From assembly GCA_963601575.1 (NCBI GenBank), contig CAVCFO010000024.1, positions 1 through 26,897 of the forward strand: DNA of 26,897 bases. Direction: 5' to 3'. The stretch comes from CAG-238 sp963601575 (GTDB taxonomy: Bacteria; Bacillota; Clostridia; Peptostreptococcales; Anaerovoracaceae). This document shows positions 8,123 to 15,425 of this stretch, piece by piece. Below the pieces are notes generated by a model. That model was not told the DNA's origin and searched no databases. It saw only the letters and a list, made by a program, of their open reading frames with translations. Position 1 is the first letter of the stretch; each line of letters starts with the position of its first letter. The position numbers and the translations under genes are program-made.

Positions 8123-8599
8123 CTATTTCAACCCCGGAAAGCCTAATTGTCTAAGCGCTTCGAACAAAATTATATTTGCGGAGTTTGCGAGGTTGAAAGA
8201 TCTGAGCCTAGTGTCTGCGCTCATCGGTATTCTGATGGCATTTTCTTCATGCTCTGCGATGAAGTCTCTTGGGAGCCCCGCCGTCTCCCTTCCGAAGAGG
8301 AACATGTCCTCGTCGCGATATTCGAATTCCGTATAAATATGCCCGCCCTTTGTTGTCGCAAGGAACATCCTGCGCTCGCCGCCTGCATATTTTGCCATGA
8401 AATCCGCAAGGCTTTCGTGTACCTCCAGCTTTACGAATGGCCAATAGTCAAGCCCCGCACGCTTTAGGCTCTTATCGTCGATGCGAAAGCCCAGGGGCTT
8501 AACAAGATGCAGCTTGGTATCTGTCGCCGCACATGTCCTTGCGATATTCCCCGTGTTTGGTGGTATTTCAGGCTCAACAAAAACAATATGTAATGACAT
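8123..8599 (-). CDS. trmL: tRNA (cytidine/uridine-34-2'-O)-methyltransferase
   Basis: A 158-residue SPOUT-class methyltransferase of the TrmL (YibK/CspR) family, which 2'-O-methylates the wobble nucleotide of leucine tRNAs using AdoMet. The trefoil-knot motifs are complete: PPNTGNIARTCAAT near the N-terminus, LFGRETAGLP in the middle, and IPM followed by RSFNLANSANIILFEALRQ at the C-terminus. The length matches the minimal, single-domain family. GAGGAG lies upstream of the ATG. It is the first gene of the long minus-strand array, about 65 bp before rpoN. TATAAT-like boxes are present on the minus strand at 8645-8650 and 8654-8659, without a clear -35. Confidence 0.93.
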   Translation of the reverse strand: MSLHIVFVEPEIPPNTGNIARTCAATDTKLHLVKPLGFRIDDKSLKRAGLDYWPFVKLEVHESLADFMAKYAGGERRMFLATTKGGHIYTEFEYRDEDMFLFGRETAGLPRDFIAEHEENAIRIPMSADTRLRSFNLANSANIILFEALRQLGFPGLK

Positions 8600-8690
8600 T
8601 TTTTTCTCCTCTTTTCGTTAATCATATATTTTCGCTAATTGCTGATTATATAAATTATATAAAACAAATTCGCAAGTTCACCGCTTTTCG

Positions 8691-8742
8691 GTCGAAATCT
8701 GTCGAAATGTGTCGAAATCTATCGAATTTTATGTCGAATTCT
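8691..8742. repeat. Tandem 10-bp TCGAAAT repeats in the trmL-hom divergent region
   Basis: GTCGAAATCT at 8691, GTCGAAATGT at 8701, GTCGAAATCT at 8711, ATCGAATTTT at 8721, and GTCGAATTCT at 8733. The period is exactly 10 bp for four units, so the motif falls on one face of the helix. It lies in the 249-bp intergenic region between divergent trmL and hom, upstream of the hom promoter. This suggests an array of regulator sites or phased bending. Confidence 0.7.
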
Positions 8743-8784
8743 GATGTTTCCAAAAACTATAATAACAAAATTTTCAAAAAAATA

Positions 8785-8813
8785 AAGACAAAATCGAATA
8801 AATATTATATAAT
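8785..8813 (+). promoter_or_regulatory. Candidate sigma-A promoter for hom
   Basis: AAGACA (8785-8790), 17-bp spacer, perfect TATAAT (8808-8813), about 35 bp before the hom start. A second TATAAT at 8758-8763 lacks a good -35. The segment is very AT-rich. No T-box or other amino-acid riboswitch motif was seen in this leader. Confidence 0.55.
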
Positions 8814-8848
8814 TCTCTCATTGCAATCTTTCATACGGAGGAAACAAG

Positions 8849-9793
8849 ATGAAAAAATTGAATGTTGGTATTTTGGGCTTCGGCACCGTCGGCGGCGGAA
8901 CCTACGAAATTCTGACGAAGAATCACGATTTGATTAAAGAGCGCACCGGTGTTTCGATCGAGGTTATGCGAGCCTTGAGAAGAAAACCTTCTGACTCGGA
9001 GCTTTTTACCAATGATCCCGAGGCAATCATCGGAGATCCCGATATTGACCTGGTGGTCGAGGTTATCGGCGGAATAGAGCCTGCGACCTCATATATGCTT
9101 GCGGCCATGAAGAATGGCAAGCATGTAGTAACCGCAAACAAGGCTGCAGTTGCTGCAAACTACGAGGCTCTCACCGAGACGGCGCGCGAAAACGGCGTCA
9201 GCTTTCTCTTTGAGGCAGCGGTCGGCGGCGGCATCCCGGTTCTCACGGCTATACAAAATCCGCTTCAGGGAAATAACTTTCTCGAAGTTATGGGAATTTT
9301 GAACGGGACCACGAACTACATACTTACAAAGATGACCGAAGAAGGCGCAAGCTACGAGGATGTTCTGAAGGATGCTCAGGCAAAGGGCTTTGCTGAGGCT
9401 GATCCTACGGCAGATGTAGAGGGACTGGACGCGGCAAACAAGCTTTCGATACTGATCGCTCTGCTCTTTGGGCAGTATATCGCTCCTTCTGACATACCGA
9501 CTACCGGAATTTCGAAAATCACCTCAGCGGACATCGATGAGGCTGCATCTGAAGATAAGAAGATCAAGCTCATCGCTCATGCATATCTTGAGGATGGCAA
9601 GGTGAGGGCAAGCGTTTCGCCGGAAAGGCTTCCTCTCTCCCACCCGCTCAGCGGAGTTTCCAATGAGTTTAATGCGGTCTATGTTACGGGCGATATGGTA
9701 GGCGAGCTGATGTTCTACGGCAAGGGTGCAGGGGCTCTGCCGACAGGCAGCGCGGTCGTTGGCGACATAATCAGCATAGCGAAAAATCTTTAG
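8849..9793 (+). CDS. hom: Homoserine dehydrogenase without ACT domain
   Basis: A 314-residue enzyme that reduces aspartate semialdehyde to homoserine, the branch step to threonine and methionine. It has the Rossmann loop GILGFGTVGGGT (residues 8-19), VTANKAAVA, the substrate-site signature GILNGTTNYIL, and the catalytic ADPTADVEGLDAANKL segment. It ends just after GKGAGALPTGSAVVGDI, where the catalytic domain of most bacterial enzymes is followed by a roughly 90-residue ACT domain that confers threonine inhibition. That domain is absent, and the stop is followed by non-coding sequence rather than a frameshifted remnant. The start has GGAGG about 7 bp upstream. It is followed after 58 bp by the SEC-C gene and may be co-transcribed with it. 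No thrB or thrC gene is in the window. Confidence 0.93.
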   Translation: MKKLNVGILGFGTVGGGTYEILTKNHDLIKERTGVSIEVMRALRRKPSDSELFTNDPEAIIGDPDIDLVVEVIGGIEPATSYMLAAMKNGKHVVTANKAAVAANYEALTETARENGVSFLFEAAVGGGIPVLTAIQNPLQGNNFLEVMGILNGTTNYILTKMTEEGASYEDVLKDAQAKGFAEADPTADVEGLDAANKLSILIALLFGQYIAPSDIPTTGISKITSADIDEAASEDKKIKLIAHAYLEDGKVRASVSPERLPLSHPLSGVSNEFNAVYVTGDMVGELMFYGKGAGALPTGSAVVGDIISIAKNL

Positions 9794-9851
9794 AATTTAG
9801 TATATTACGCTTTTGGCAAAATCGAAATATAGAATTATATAGGAGGATGAA

Positions 9852-10352
9852 ATGAGTTTATATAAGCAGTGGACCGATCTGATCGAAGGTCAGACCGATG
9901 ATACATTTGAGGAGTTTTGGGAAGAATATAGCCAAACCGAAACGAGAATTTACGAAAATATCTTAGAAAACAAGGATGTGCACCTTGCAGGCAAGTTCAG
10001 CGAGCTTGTTGAAAAATTCGAAGCAAATCCCGTTATCTTTATGGGATTTTTGGATGGCATCCAGACCAGCCTAAACAATCCGTTTGATCTTGAGGAAACT
10101 AACGAAGAATCGAATATCGACCTTGACATTGACTTCGAGAAGCTTTTCTTCAATATGCTAAAGGCGGAAGCCGAATACCTCTATACCCTGCCGCAATGGG
10201 AGAATGTTCTTTCAGAGGAGAAAATCGTAGAAATTATCAAGGATTTCAAGCGTTCCAAGACCGTTCATAAGGAAAAAGAGCCCGGCAGAAACGACCCTTG
10301 CCCTTGCGGAAGCGGCAAGAAATACAAAAAATGCTGCGGCGCAAACAAATAG
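9852..10352 (+). CDS. SEC-C metal-binding motif protein
   Basis: A 166-residue, acidic, mainly helical protein ending in a SEC-C motif: PGRNDPCPCGSGKKYKKCCG, with the zinc ligands in the C-x-C-x8-CC pattern. SEC-C motifs bind Zn2+ and occur at the end of SecA, where they contact SecB or ribosomes, and on many small proteins of unknown role. The first 140 residues, rich in Glu/Asp and aromatic residues, match no domain I recognise. AGGAGG lies 6 bp before the ATG. It follows hom by 58 bp and ends at a strong terminator. The metal-binding tail is certain; the cellular function is unknown. Confidence 0.85.
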   Translation: MSLYKQWTDLIEGQTDDTFEEFWEEYSQTETRIYENILENKDVHLAGKFSELVEKFEANPVIFMGFLDGIQTSLNNPFDLEETNEESNIDLDIDFEKLFFNMLKAEAEYLYTLPQWENVLSEEKIVEIIKDFKRSKTVHKEKEPGRNDPCPCGSGKKYKKCCGANK

Positions 10353-10359
10353 TAGATTA

Positions 10360-10405
10360 GAAAAAATGCACCTCGAAGAATTCTCCGGGGTGCATAATTT
10401 TTTTC
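10360..10405. terminator. Bidirectional intrinsic terminator
   Basis: A stem of ATGCACCTCG with CCGGGGTGCAT (10366-10375 with 10385-10395, one G-U pair and a C bulge) carries T7 on the plus-strand exit side and A6 on the other. It ends the hom-SEC-C unit (plus) and can also stop minus-strand transcription from the nhaC-type gene. Confidence 0.85.
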
Positions 10406-10453
10406 TTTCAGAAGTCAATCAGAAGTCAAAATGTGTATTTTATTTATGCCAGC

Positions 10454-11953
10454 TTATGCCAGCTCGACTTCTTCCATCTTCTTCAGCTCTGCTTCTGCTT
10501 CCTCATCCGAAAGCCTATACATACCGATACCTGTGATAGCAAGCAGCATTGCAATTACAATAGTTACATAAGGAAGTACCGTCCACATTGCATAACCGCC
10601 CTCGCCCCAGATCGGCATATTGTCGAAGAGGCTTGCATAATATGCACCCGATAGTGACCACGGAATCAAGCAGCCAAAGCATGTTCCTACGTCCTCCAGG
10701 CATCTGGAAAGTACAGGCATGCCGACTCTGTTTTTGAGGAAGGTTTTCTTGTACATCTCGCTTACCATGATGAATGCAACATATGCGGTACCTGTTGCGA
10801 TCATGATAACAAGGTTTGTTAGCAGCGCAGCCGCAACGCAGCCTACTCTGCTCTTGATATTTCCTACGAGGCCGTGAAGCGCAACATCCAGATATCCGCC
10901 TCTTGAAATCATTGCCGCGCAGCCAAAACCTGCAAAGCAAGTGATAACTATGCCGGTCTGTGCGGTCGCACCGCCTCTTACCAGAATCTTTGCAAGGAAT
11001 GCCGAGGTCTCGTAGCCCTCTTCAAATCCGCCTACATAAGGGATTGTAAATCCGCCATATGCCGCCGAAAGTGCGTCCGCAAAGGAAACTCCGTGACAAA
11101 TCATACCAATGATTATGCAAAGGAATACCGTTACTGACAAAATAGGAATCATGGACTTTTTCTTCACCGCACCCCAAAGCACGAACGCGAACGGCAGAAT
11201 CATCAGGATATTTTTCCATGCACAGAATCCGTACATCTGCATAAGTTCGCTGCTGAGCTGGCTTACCTCCTCTGCGGTGGCAGCCGTCTGCAGCTGTCCG
11301 TTAAATCCGCAAATCATGAAAACGATTCCCGAAATTATCGCTGCCGGAAGCGTATCGTACATCATCGAGCCGATGTGGTCAAATAAACCTGTTCCTACGC
11401 ATGCCGGTGCCATATTGGTAGTTTCCGAAAGAGGAGACATCTTATCTCCGAAGATCGATCCTGCAATGATTGCGCCTACAACGATAGGCAGATTTGCATT
11501 CATGGCAAGCGCCATTCCGTACATCGCAACGCCTGCGGTTCCTGCCGATGTCCATGAGCTTCCCGTAAGGGTCGACATGATGAGGCAAAGCAAAAATGCC
11601 GTCAGATAGAATAATTTCGGAGCAACAACCTTAAATCCGTAGTAAATAACCATCGGCACCGAACCGGAAACCATCATTACGGAAATCAAACATCCGATGA
11701 GCCACATGCTGCAAAGTGTAATGATAACACCGTTCATTTTGGTTGTAATCGCAAGTTCGCAATCTCTCCACGGAATGTGAAGTACAAATACGTTCATGGC
11801 TCCGGCAAAGATTGCTACGGCAACCATCAGGAGCCTATAGTTCAGTCCAAGCTTTGTGCCGCCAAGAAGCACGACGAACATGACGATAATTACAAACAGT
11901 GCCTCGCCGAACGTGGTTTTGCGTTCGGGCTTTGTTTCTCTTTCTTTTTTCAT
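10454..11953 (-). CDS. NhaC-family Na+/H+ antiporter or Na+-coupled transporter
   Basis: A 499-residue polytopic membrane protein (about 11-12 helices). The NhaC signature is present: LTGSSWTSAGTAGVAMYG, then IIAGSIFGDKMSPLSETTNM, the FGDKxSPLS(D/E)T motif of the family. NhaC proteins exchange Na+ for H+. Other members carry organic substrates such as malate/lactate (MleN) and, by regulon evidence, tyrosine, lysine or methionine. Its place as last gene of an amine/amino-acid oxidising operon makes substrate uptake or product export as likely as simple Na+ cycling; this is inference. GAGAGG lies 8 bp before the ATG, and the gap from the flavoenzyme gene is 39 bp. The stop codon lies in a perfect 10-bp tandem duplication (GCTGGCATAA twice). 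Confidence 0.85.
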   Translation of the reverse strand: MKKERETKPERKTTFGEALFVIIVMFVVLLGGTKLGLNYRLLMVAVAIFAGAMNVFVLHIPWRDCELAITTKMNGVIITLCSMWLIGCLISVMMVSGSVPMVIYYGFKVVAPKLFYLTAFLLCLIMSTLTGSSWTSAGTAGVAMYGMALAMNANLPIVVGAIIAGSIFGDKMSPLSETTNMAPACVGTGLFDHIGSMMYDTLPAAIISGIVFMICGFNGQLQTAATAEEVSQLSSELMQMYGFCAWKNILMILPFAFVLWGAVKKKSMIPILSVTVFLCIIIGMICHGVSFADALSAAYGGFTIPYVGGFEEGYETSAFLAKILVRGGATAQTGIVITCFAGFGCAAMISRGGYLDVALHGLVGNIKSRVGCVAAALLTNLVIMIATGTAYVAFIMVSEMYKKTFLKNRVGMPVLSRCLEDVGTCFGCLIPWSLSGAYYASLFDNMPIWGEGGYAMWTVLPYVTIVIAMLLAITGIGMYRLSDEEAEAELKKMEEVELA

Positions 11954-11992
11954 AATTCAGTCCTCTCTTTTCTTTTATATAAGATCGCTATT

Positions 11993-13135
11993 TCAGAATA
12001 TCGACTTAAATCTGTCATAAGCCAGTGGCTTCCAATCTACACAAGGCTTTTCCCCTGCTGCAACTTCTGCCAGAATTTTTCCGGTCACAGGTCCAAGACA
12101 GAATCCGTGTGCGGAATATCCCGCAGCGACCATCAGGCCCGGAAGTTCGGCAACCGGTCCGATCACCGGATACAGGTCATAGCAGAGGTCTATCCAGCCT
12201 GCCCATGTACGGATTACCTTGAGCTCTGCAAGTGCCGGGAAGAATGCCATCGTTCCTCTGCTTATTGCCGGAGCCGTTTGCTGTATGCATTTTGCGTCCT
12301 CCTCAAATATCGGATGATGCTCATATCCCGAGTCGCCGCCCCAAACGAAAGAGCCGTGCTCCGTTTGATGCCCGTAGGCACCGCCTGCTGCACCGACTGC
12401 CCCGACCATAAACTGAAACATCGGTTTTGTAGGCTCGGTTACGAAGATTTCAATCAGCTTTTGTCTAAATGGGAAATCAACTCCTACCGTATTAGCAAGC
12501 TTTCTGGCTCCATATCCGTTTGCAAGAACAATATGCTCTGCCTCGTAGACGTTGCCGCGTTCAGTGATCACTCGTCTTGCCTTGCCGCGTGCAACCTGAA
12601 TCAGAATCGCCGCATCACCGGTAATATATTGAGCGCCCAGTCTTCTGGCTGCTCGGTACATTCCCAGTGTTGTTTTCAGAGGGTTTGCGCATCCGTCTAT
12701 ATCACACCACGCAGCGCCCGTTACGGTATCCCCCACATAAGGGCACATTTCCTTTGCTTCTTTTGCGGTCATGAGCTGTATATCAACACCGTATCCTGCA
12801 TTCATATTCTTGATTGCCGTGAGCTTTGGCAGATCCTCCTCTGTGAATGCAAATCGCATATTTCCTGCTTTGTGATATTCTATGTCTATTCCCAGTTCTT
12901 CGCCAAGCGTAGGCCAAATTTCATCGACGGCATACTTGGCAAGAGGTATTTCAGGTTCGAGTCTGCCGGATACACGCACGCCGCCTCCGCATCTTGAGGA
13001 TGCGCCGTTTCCGATAACGCCATCCTTGTCAAGAACTATGACCTTCATTCTTTTTTTGGCTGCATAATATGCCGTCGAGCTTCCTACAATCCCGCTACCG
13101 ATGACTATCATATCCGCACATTTTACATTGCTCAT
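11993..13135 (-). CDS. FAD-dependent amine/amino-acid oxidoreductase (DAO family)
   Basis: A 380-residue flavoprotein of the D-amino-acid-oxidase/glycine-oxidase/HcnC fold. The ADP-binding loop VIGSGIVGSSTAYYAA is near residues 11-26. SSRCGGGVR follows the first FAD strand, and the C-terminal GYSAHGFCLGPVTGK closes the flavin site. Such enzymes oxidise a C-N bond of glycine, sarcosine, proline-like or D-amino acids to an imine. In HcnABC-type and hydroxyproline dehydrogenases the electrons go to partner subunits instead of O2. The preceding BFD-like gene ends in TAG directly against this ATG, so the two are translationally coupled, and GGGAGG inside that gene serves as ribosome site. It is probably the substrate-oxidising subunit of the complex encoded by this operon. 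The substrate is unknown. Confidence 0.85.
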   Translation of the reverse strand: MSNVKCADMIVIGSGIVGSSTAYYAAKKRMKVIVLDKDGVIGNGASSRCGGGVRVSGRLEPEIPLAKYAVDEIWPTLGEELGIDIEYHKAGNMRFAFTEEDLPKLTAIKNMNAGYGVDIQLMTAKEAKEMCPYVGDTVTGAAWCDIDGCANPLKTTLGMYRAARRLGAQYITGDAAILIQVARGKARRVITERGNVYEAEHIVLANGYGARKLANTVGVDFPFRQKLIEIFVTEPTKPMFQFMVGAVGAAGGAYGHQTEHGSFVWGGDSGYEHHPIFEEDAKCIQQTAPAISRGTMAFFPALAELKVIRTWAGWIDLCYDLYPVIGPVAELPGLMVAAGYSAHGFCLGPVTGKILAEVAAGEKPCVDWKPLAYDRFKSIF

Positions 13136-13456
13136 CTATTCCGCCTCCCTTCCGTATATATCCATCGGAATCGGCCTCATCGGTGCCCTTGCCGTGTTTT
13201 CCGCTTCTGCCGAAATCCTCTTTCCCAGTTCATTTTGCACTATATTCTTGACAAGTCTGCCGCAGGTTTGCCCCTGGCAGAGACCCATTCCCGTGCGGAG
13301 ATAACGCTTTACTTCGGTCAAAGTAAACATTCCCTCGTGAACCGCCTGTCTGATTTCTCCCTTGGTGATTTCCTCGCAGCGGCAGATTATCAAATCGTCA
13401 TCTTCTTCGGGCACATACGGTCCTATATCAAAGTTTCTGTCCAAATAATCTTTCAT
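13136..13456 (-). CDS. BFD-like [2Fe-2S] protein
   Basis: A 106-residue protein with the bacterioferritin-associated-ferredoxin-like (BFD) [2Fe-2S] motif: C25-x-C27 in IICRCEEIT and C60-x4-C65 in GLCQGQTCG, with the conserved TLTEVKRYLRTGMG between them. In HcnB and related flavoproteins this domain is usually fused to the C-terminus of the FAD/NAD subunit; here it is a separate gene. Its ATG follows the stop of the upstream oxidoreductase gene without a gap (TAAATG), and its own stop abuts the next ATG, so all three should be made in fixed ratio. Likely role: electron relay between the two flavoproteins. Confidence 0.88.
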   Translation of the reverse strand: MKDYLDRNFDIGPYVPEEDDDLIICRCEEITKGEIRQAVHEGMFTLTEVKRYLRTGMGLCQGQTCGRLVKNIVQNELGKRISAEAENTARAPMRPIPMDIYGREAE

Positions 13457-15046
13457 TTATCTTTCCTCCATTTCGGGCTTATAAAATCTCGCCTTGCCGG
13501 CATATTCCTTTGGTACCTTCATCGTCAAAAGCATGGTATGGTCAAAGGTTTTGTTCGTACGAACGCTTACAACCTCTGCATCGCATACGGGTTTGCCGTC
13601 ACGAGAAAGCGCCTTGCCTCTTTCGCCGGTCTTTGGAGCCGGTAAAAATTCATAAGGAAGCGTGATTGTCGCAAATCCATCTCCCTCATCTTCGTTTACA
13701 AGGAATATTGCCTGCCCCGGGCAGTTTGCCACGCACATTCCGCAGCCTGTGCATTTGCTGCCTGCGACTACTCCCGGCAGGTTTGTGATCTTTTCTCCTA
13801 CCGAAATACATCCAAACCTGCAAGCCTCCTGGCACGGATTACACGGAATATTTTGTGTGCATTCGATAACAGGATGGATTCCCTCCCGGTGTGAATTTAG
13901 ACTAGTGAATTTATCAAGCTCTTCTTCGGTTACATATCCTCTTGTGAGTAGTGACATCGAAAGCGGATATCCCTCTTCTGTGGTCACAATATCTGTCCTG
14001 CCCTTGTTAGCCTTGCAGAACATTCCTTGTCTAAGCTGGTTCAGCGAGTCAAGGCATTCGCCGTACTGAGCTTCGAAATCTTTTTCCTCAATAAATCCGC
14101 TCCTTCTTGCTGCACCGAGCGCTGCGATTCTGCCCGTTATCATCGCAGAGCTTGCTTCTTCTATTCCGGCAACATCGCCGGCAACGAATACGCCCGGAAT
14201 AGAAGTCTCCCCGTATTCGTTCTTCTCAGGAACAGCTCCGCCGTTATCGATCATCTTGCAGCCTGCCATTCTGGTAAGCTGGGACATCGGAGAAAGCCCT
14301 ACCGCCATACAGATCGTATCTACATCGAAGTGTTTTTCTGTGCCCGCGATAGGCTTAAACCTTTCGTCAACCTCTGCGATGATAACCCCGGTAACGTGAT
14401 CTTTCCCTTCGGCCTTGACAACCGTATGAGAAAGATAAAAAGGAACTCCTGTACGTGCTACCTTCGAGGCATGAACGCCATATCCGCCGATTCTCGGTGC
14501 GGCGTCTATCACGGCTGCTACATCACAGCCTGCCTGCAGGAGCTGAAAGCTTACAACCAGGCCTACATTTCCGGTTCCCACCATGAGGATTCTTTTCCCC
14601 GGCATAACTCCGTGAAGGTTCATCATAGTCTGCGCCGCGCCGGCTCCTATTACTCCGGGTGTCGTCCAGCCTTCGAAAGGCACAACATTTTCGGATGCAC
14701 CCGTTGCAACTATAACATTTTCTCCGCGGAAATGTTCTACCTGATCATTTCTCATAACCGATATGCCTTTTAGATTATAAAGGCCCAAGACTATGGAGCT
14801 GAGCGAAACCTCAACACCCGCCTTTTCTGCTTCTGCAAGAAGCTCTTCTCCTATGCGTATGCCGCGAATCTTTGCCTTGTGTTCCTTTGAACCGAAAAAT
14901 TTGTGAATTTGTTTAAAAAGTTGTCCTCCCGGGCGCTGATTTTCGTCAAATACGATGACCTTCATCCCGCAGTTTGCGGCTTTGATGGCTGCCGAAAGTC
15001 CTGCGGGGCCTGCGCCGACGACAATTAAATCATAATGCTTTATCAT
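13457..15046 (-). CDS. FAD/NAD(P) oxidoreductase fused to a two-cluster ferredoxin domain
   Basis: A 529-residue protein. Residues 1-330 form a pyridine-nucleotide-disulfide-oxidoreductase-type flavoprotein: FAD loop VVGAGPAGLSAA (9-20), PGGQLFKQ, VATGASE, second nucleotide loop VGTGNVGL (156-163), and the FAD-closing IPGVFVAGDVAG. This matches the HcnB/SoxA-like alpha subunits of amine dehydrogenases. The C-terminal part is unusual for that group: cysteines 402/405/409/413 (with C396 nearby) and C432-x2-C435-x2-C438-x3-C442 followed by P, which looks like two [4Fe-4S] clusters. A final segment of about 80 residues has no motif I recognise. It overlaps the upstream [2Fe-2S] gene by 4 bp (ATGA). 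It probably passes electrons between the substrate flavoenzyme and ferredoxin or NAD(P)H; direction is inferred. Confidence 0.88.
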   Translation of the reverse strand: MIKHYDLIVVGAGPAGLSAAIKAANCGMKVIVFDENQRPGGQLFKQIHKFFGSKEHKAKIRGIRIGEELLAEAEKAGVEVSLSSIVLGLYNLKGISVMRNDQVEHFRGENVIVATGASENVVPFEGWTTPGVIGAGAAQTMMNLHGVMPGKRILMVGTGNVGLVVSFQLLQAGCDVAAVIDAAPRIGGYGVHASKVARTGVPFYLSHTVVKAEGKDHVTGVIIAEVDERFKPIAGTEKHFDVDTICMAVGLSPMSQLTRMAGCKMIDNGGAVPEKNEYGETSIPGVFVAGDVAGIEEASSAMITGRIAALGAARRSGFIEEKDFEAQYGECLDSLNQLRQGMFCKANKGRTDIVTTEEGYPLSMSLLTRGYVTEEELDKFTSLNSHREGIHPVIECTQNIPCNPCQEACRFGCISVGEKITNLPGVVAGSKCTGCGMCVANCPGQAIFLVNEDEGDGFATITLPYEFLPAPKTGERGKALSRDGKPVCDAEVVSVRTNKTFDHTMLLTMKVPKEYAGKARFYKPEMEER

Positions 15047-15363
15047 TTCTTTGCATCCTCCTTACTGCCTGCTGCATACTGCGTCTCCACGACCATGCCT
15101 TCTTCCAAAGGCGTGATGCATGTCCTGATATTCGTTTTTCCATTTACAATCATTACGCAGTCTGTGCATCTTCCGATTGCGCAGAACATGCCGCGCGGAG
15201 CGTGCTTCTTCGTTGTATATCTGTGAACCATAACGCCGGCCGCGTGAAGCGCCTCTGCGATAGGTTCCCCTTCAAATCCGATCATATCCTGACCGTCATA
15301 GGTAAAATGCACCTCCCTGCCCTTCTCAAAACTTTCGAGAATCGGATGTTGTTCTACTCTCAT
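15043..15363 (-). CDS. Small [2Fe-2S] ferredoxin-domain protein (HcnA-like)
   Basis: A 106-residue protein with a plant-type [2Fe-2S] motif, C61-x4-C66-x2-C69-x12-C82 (FCAIGRCTDC ... RTC), in a beta-grasp context (VHFTYDGQDMIGFEGEPIAEAL). This is the Fer2_4 arrangement of HcnA and the small subunit of sarcosine/opine/hydroxyproline dehydrogenases. It is expected to bind to the FAD/NAD subunit whose start codon overlaps its stop by 4 bp. AAGGAG lies about 11 bp before the ATG. A 62-bp gap with a weak TTGCC/GGCAA hairpin separates it from the alcohol dehydrogenase gene upstream. Confidence 0.88.
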   Translation of the reverse strand: MRVEQHPILESFEKGREVHFTYDGQDMIGFEGEPIAEALHAAGVMVHRYTTKKHAPRGMFCAIGRCTDCVMIVNGKTNIRTCITPLEEGMVVETQYAAGSKEDAKK

Positions 15364-15425
15364 ACTTATTGCTTCTCCTTCCGTTTATATTCAAATTGCC
15401 TTTTGTAGGCAACTATCTGCTCTGT

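Noticed and set aside
9813..9841. TTGGCA-17-TATATA promoter-like pair before the SEC-C gene
   Set aside because: The -10 box touches the ribosome site, so the leader would be only a few bases; co-transcription with hom is simpler.
8849..9852. Frameshift truncating homoserine dehydrogenase before its ACT domain
   Set aside because: The 58 bp after the stop show no ACT-like residues in any frame and lead straight to a new ribosome site and gene, so the short form is real.
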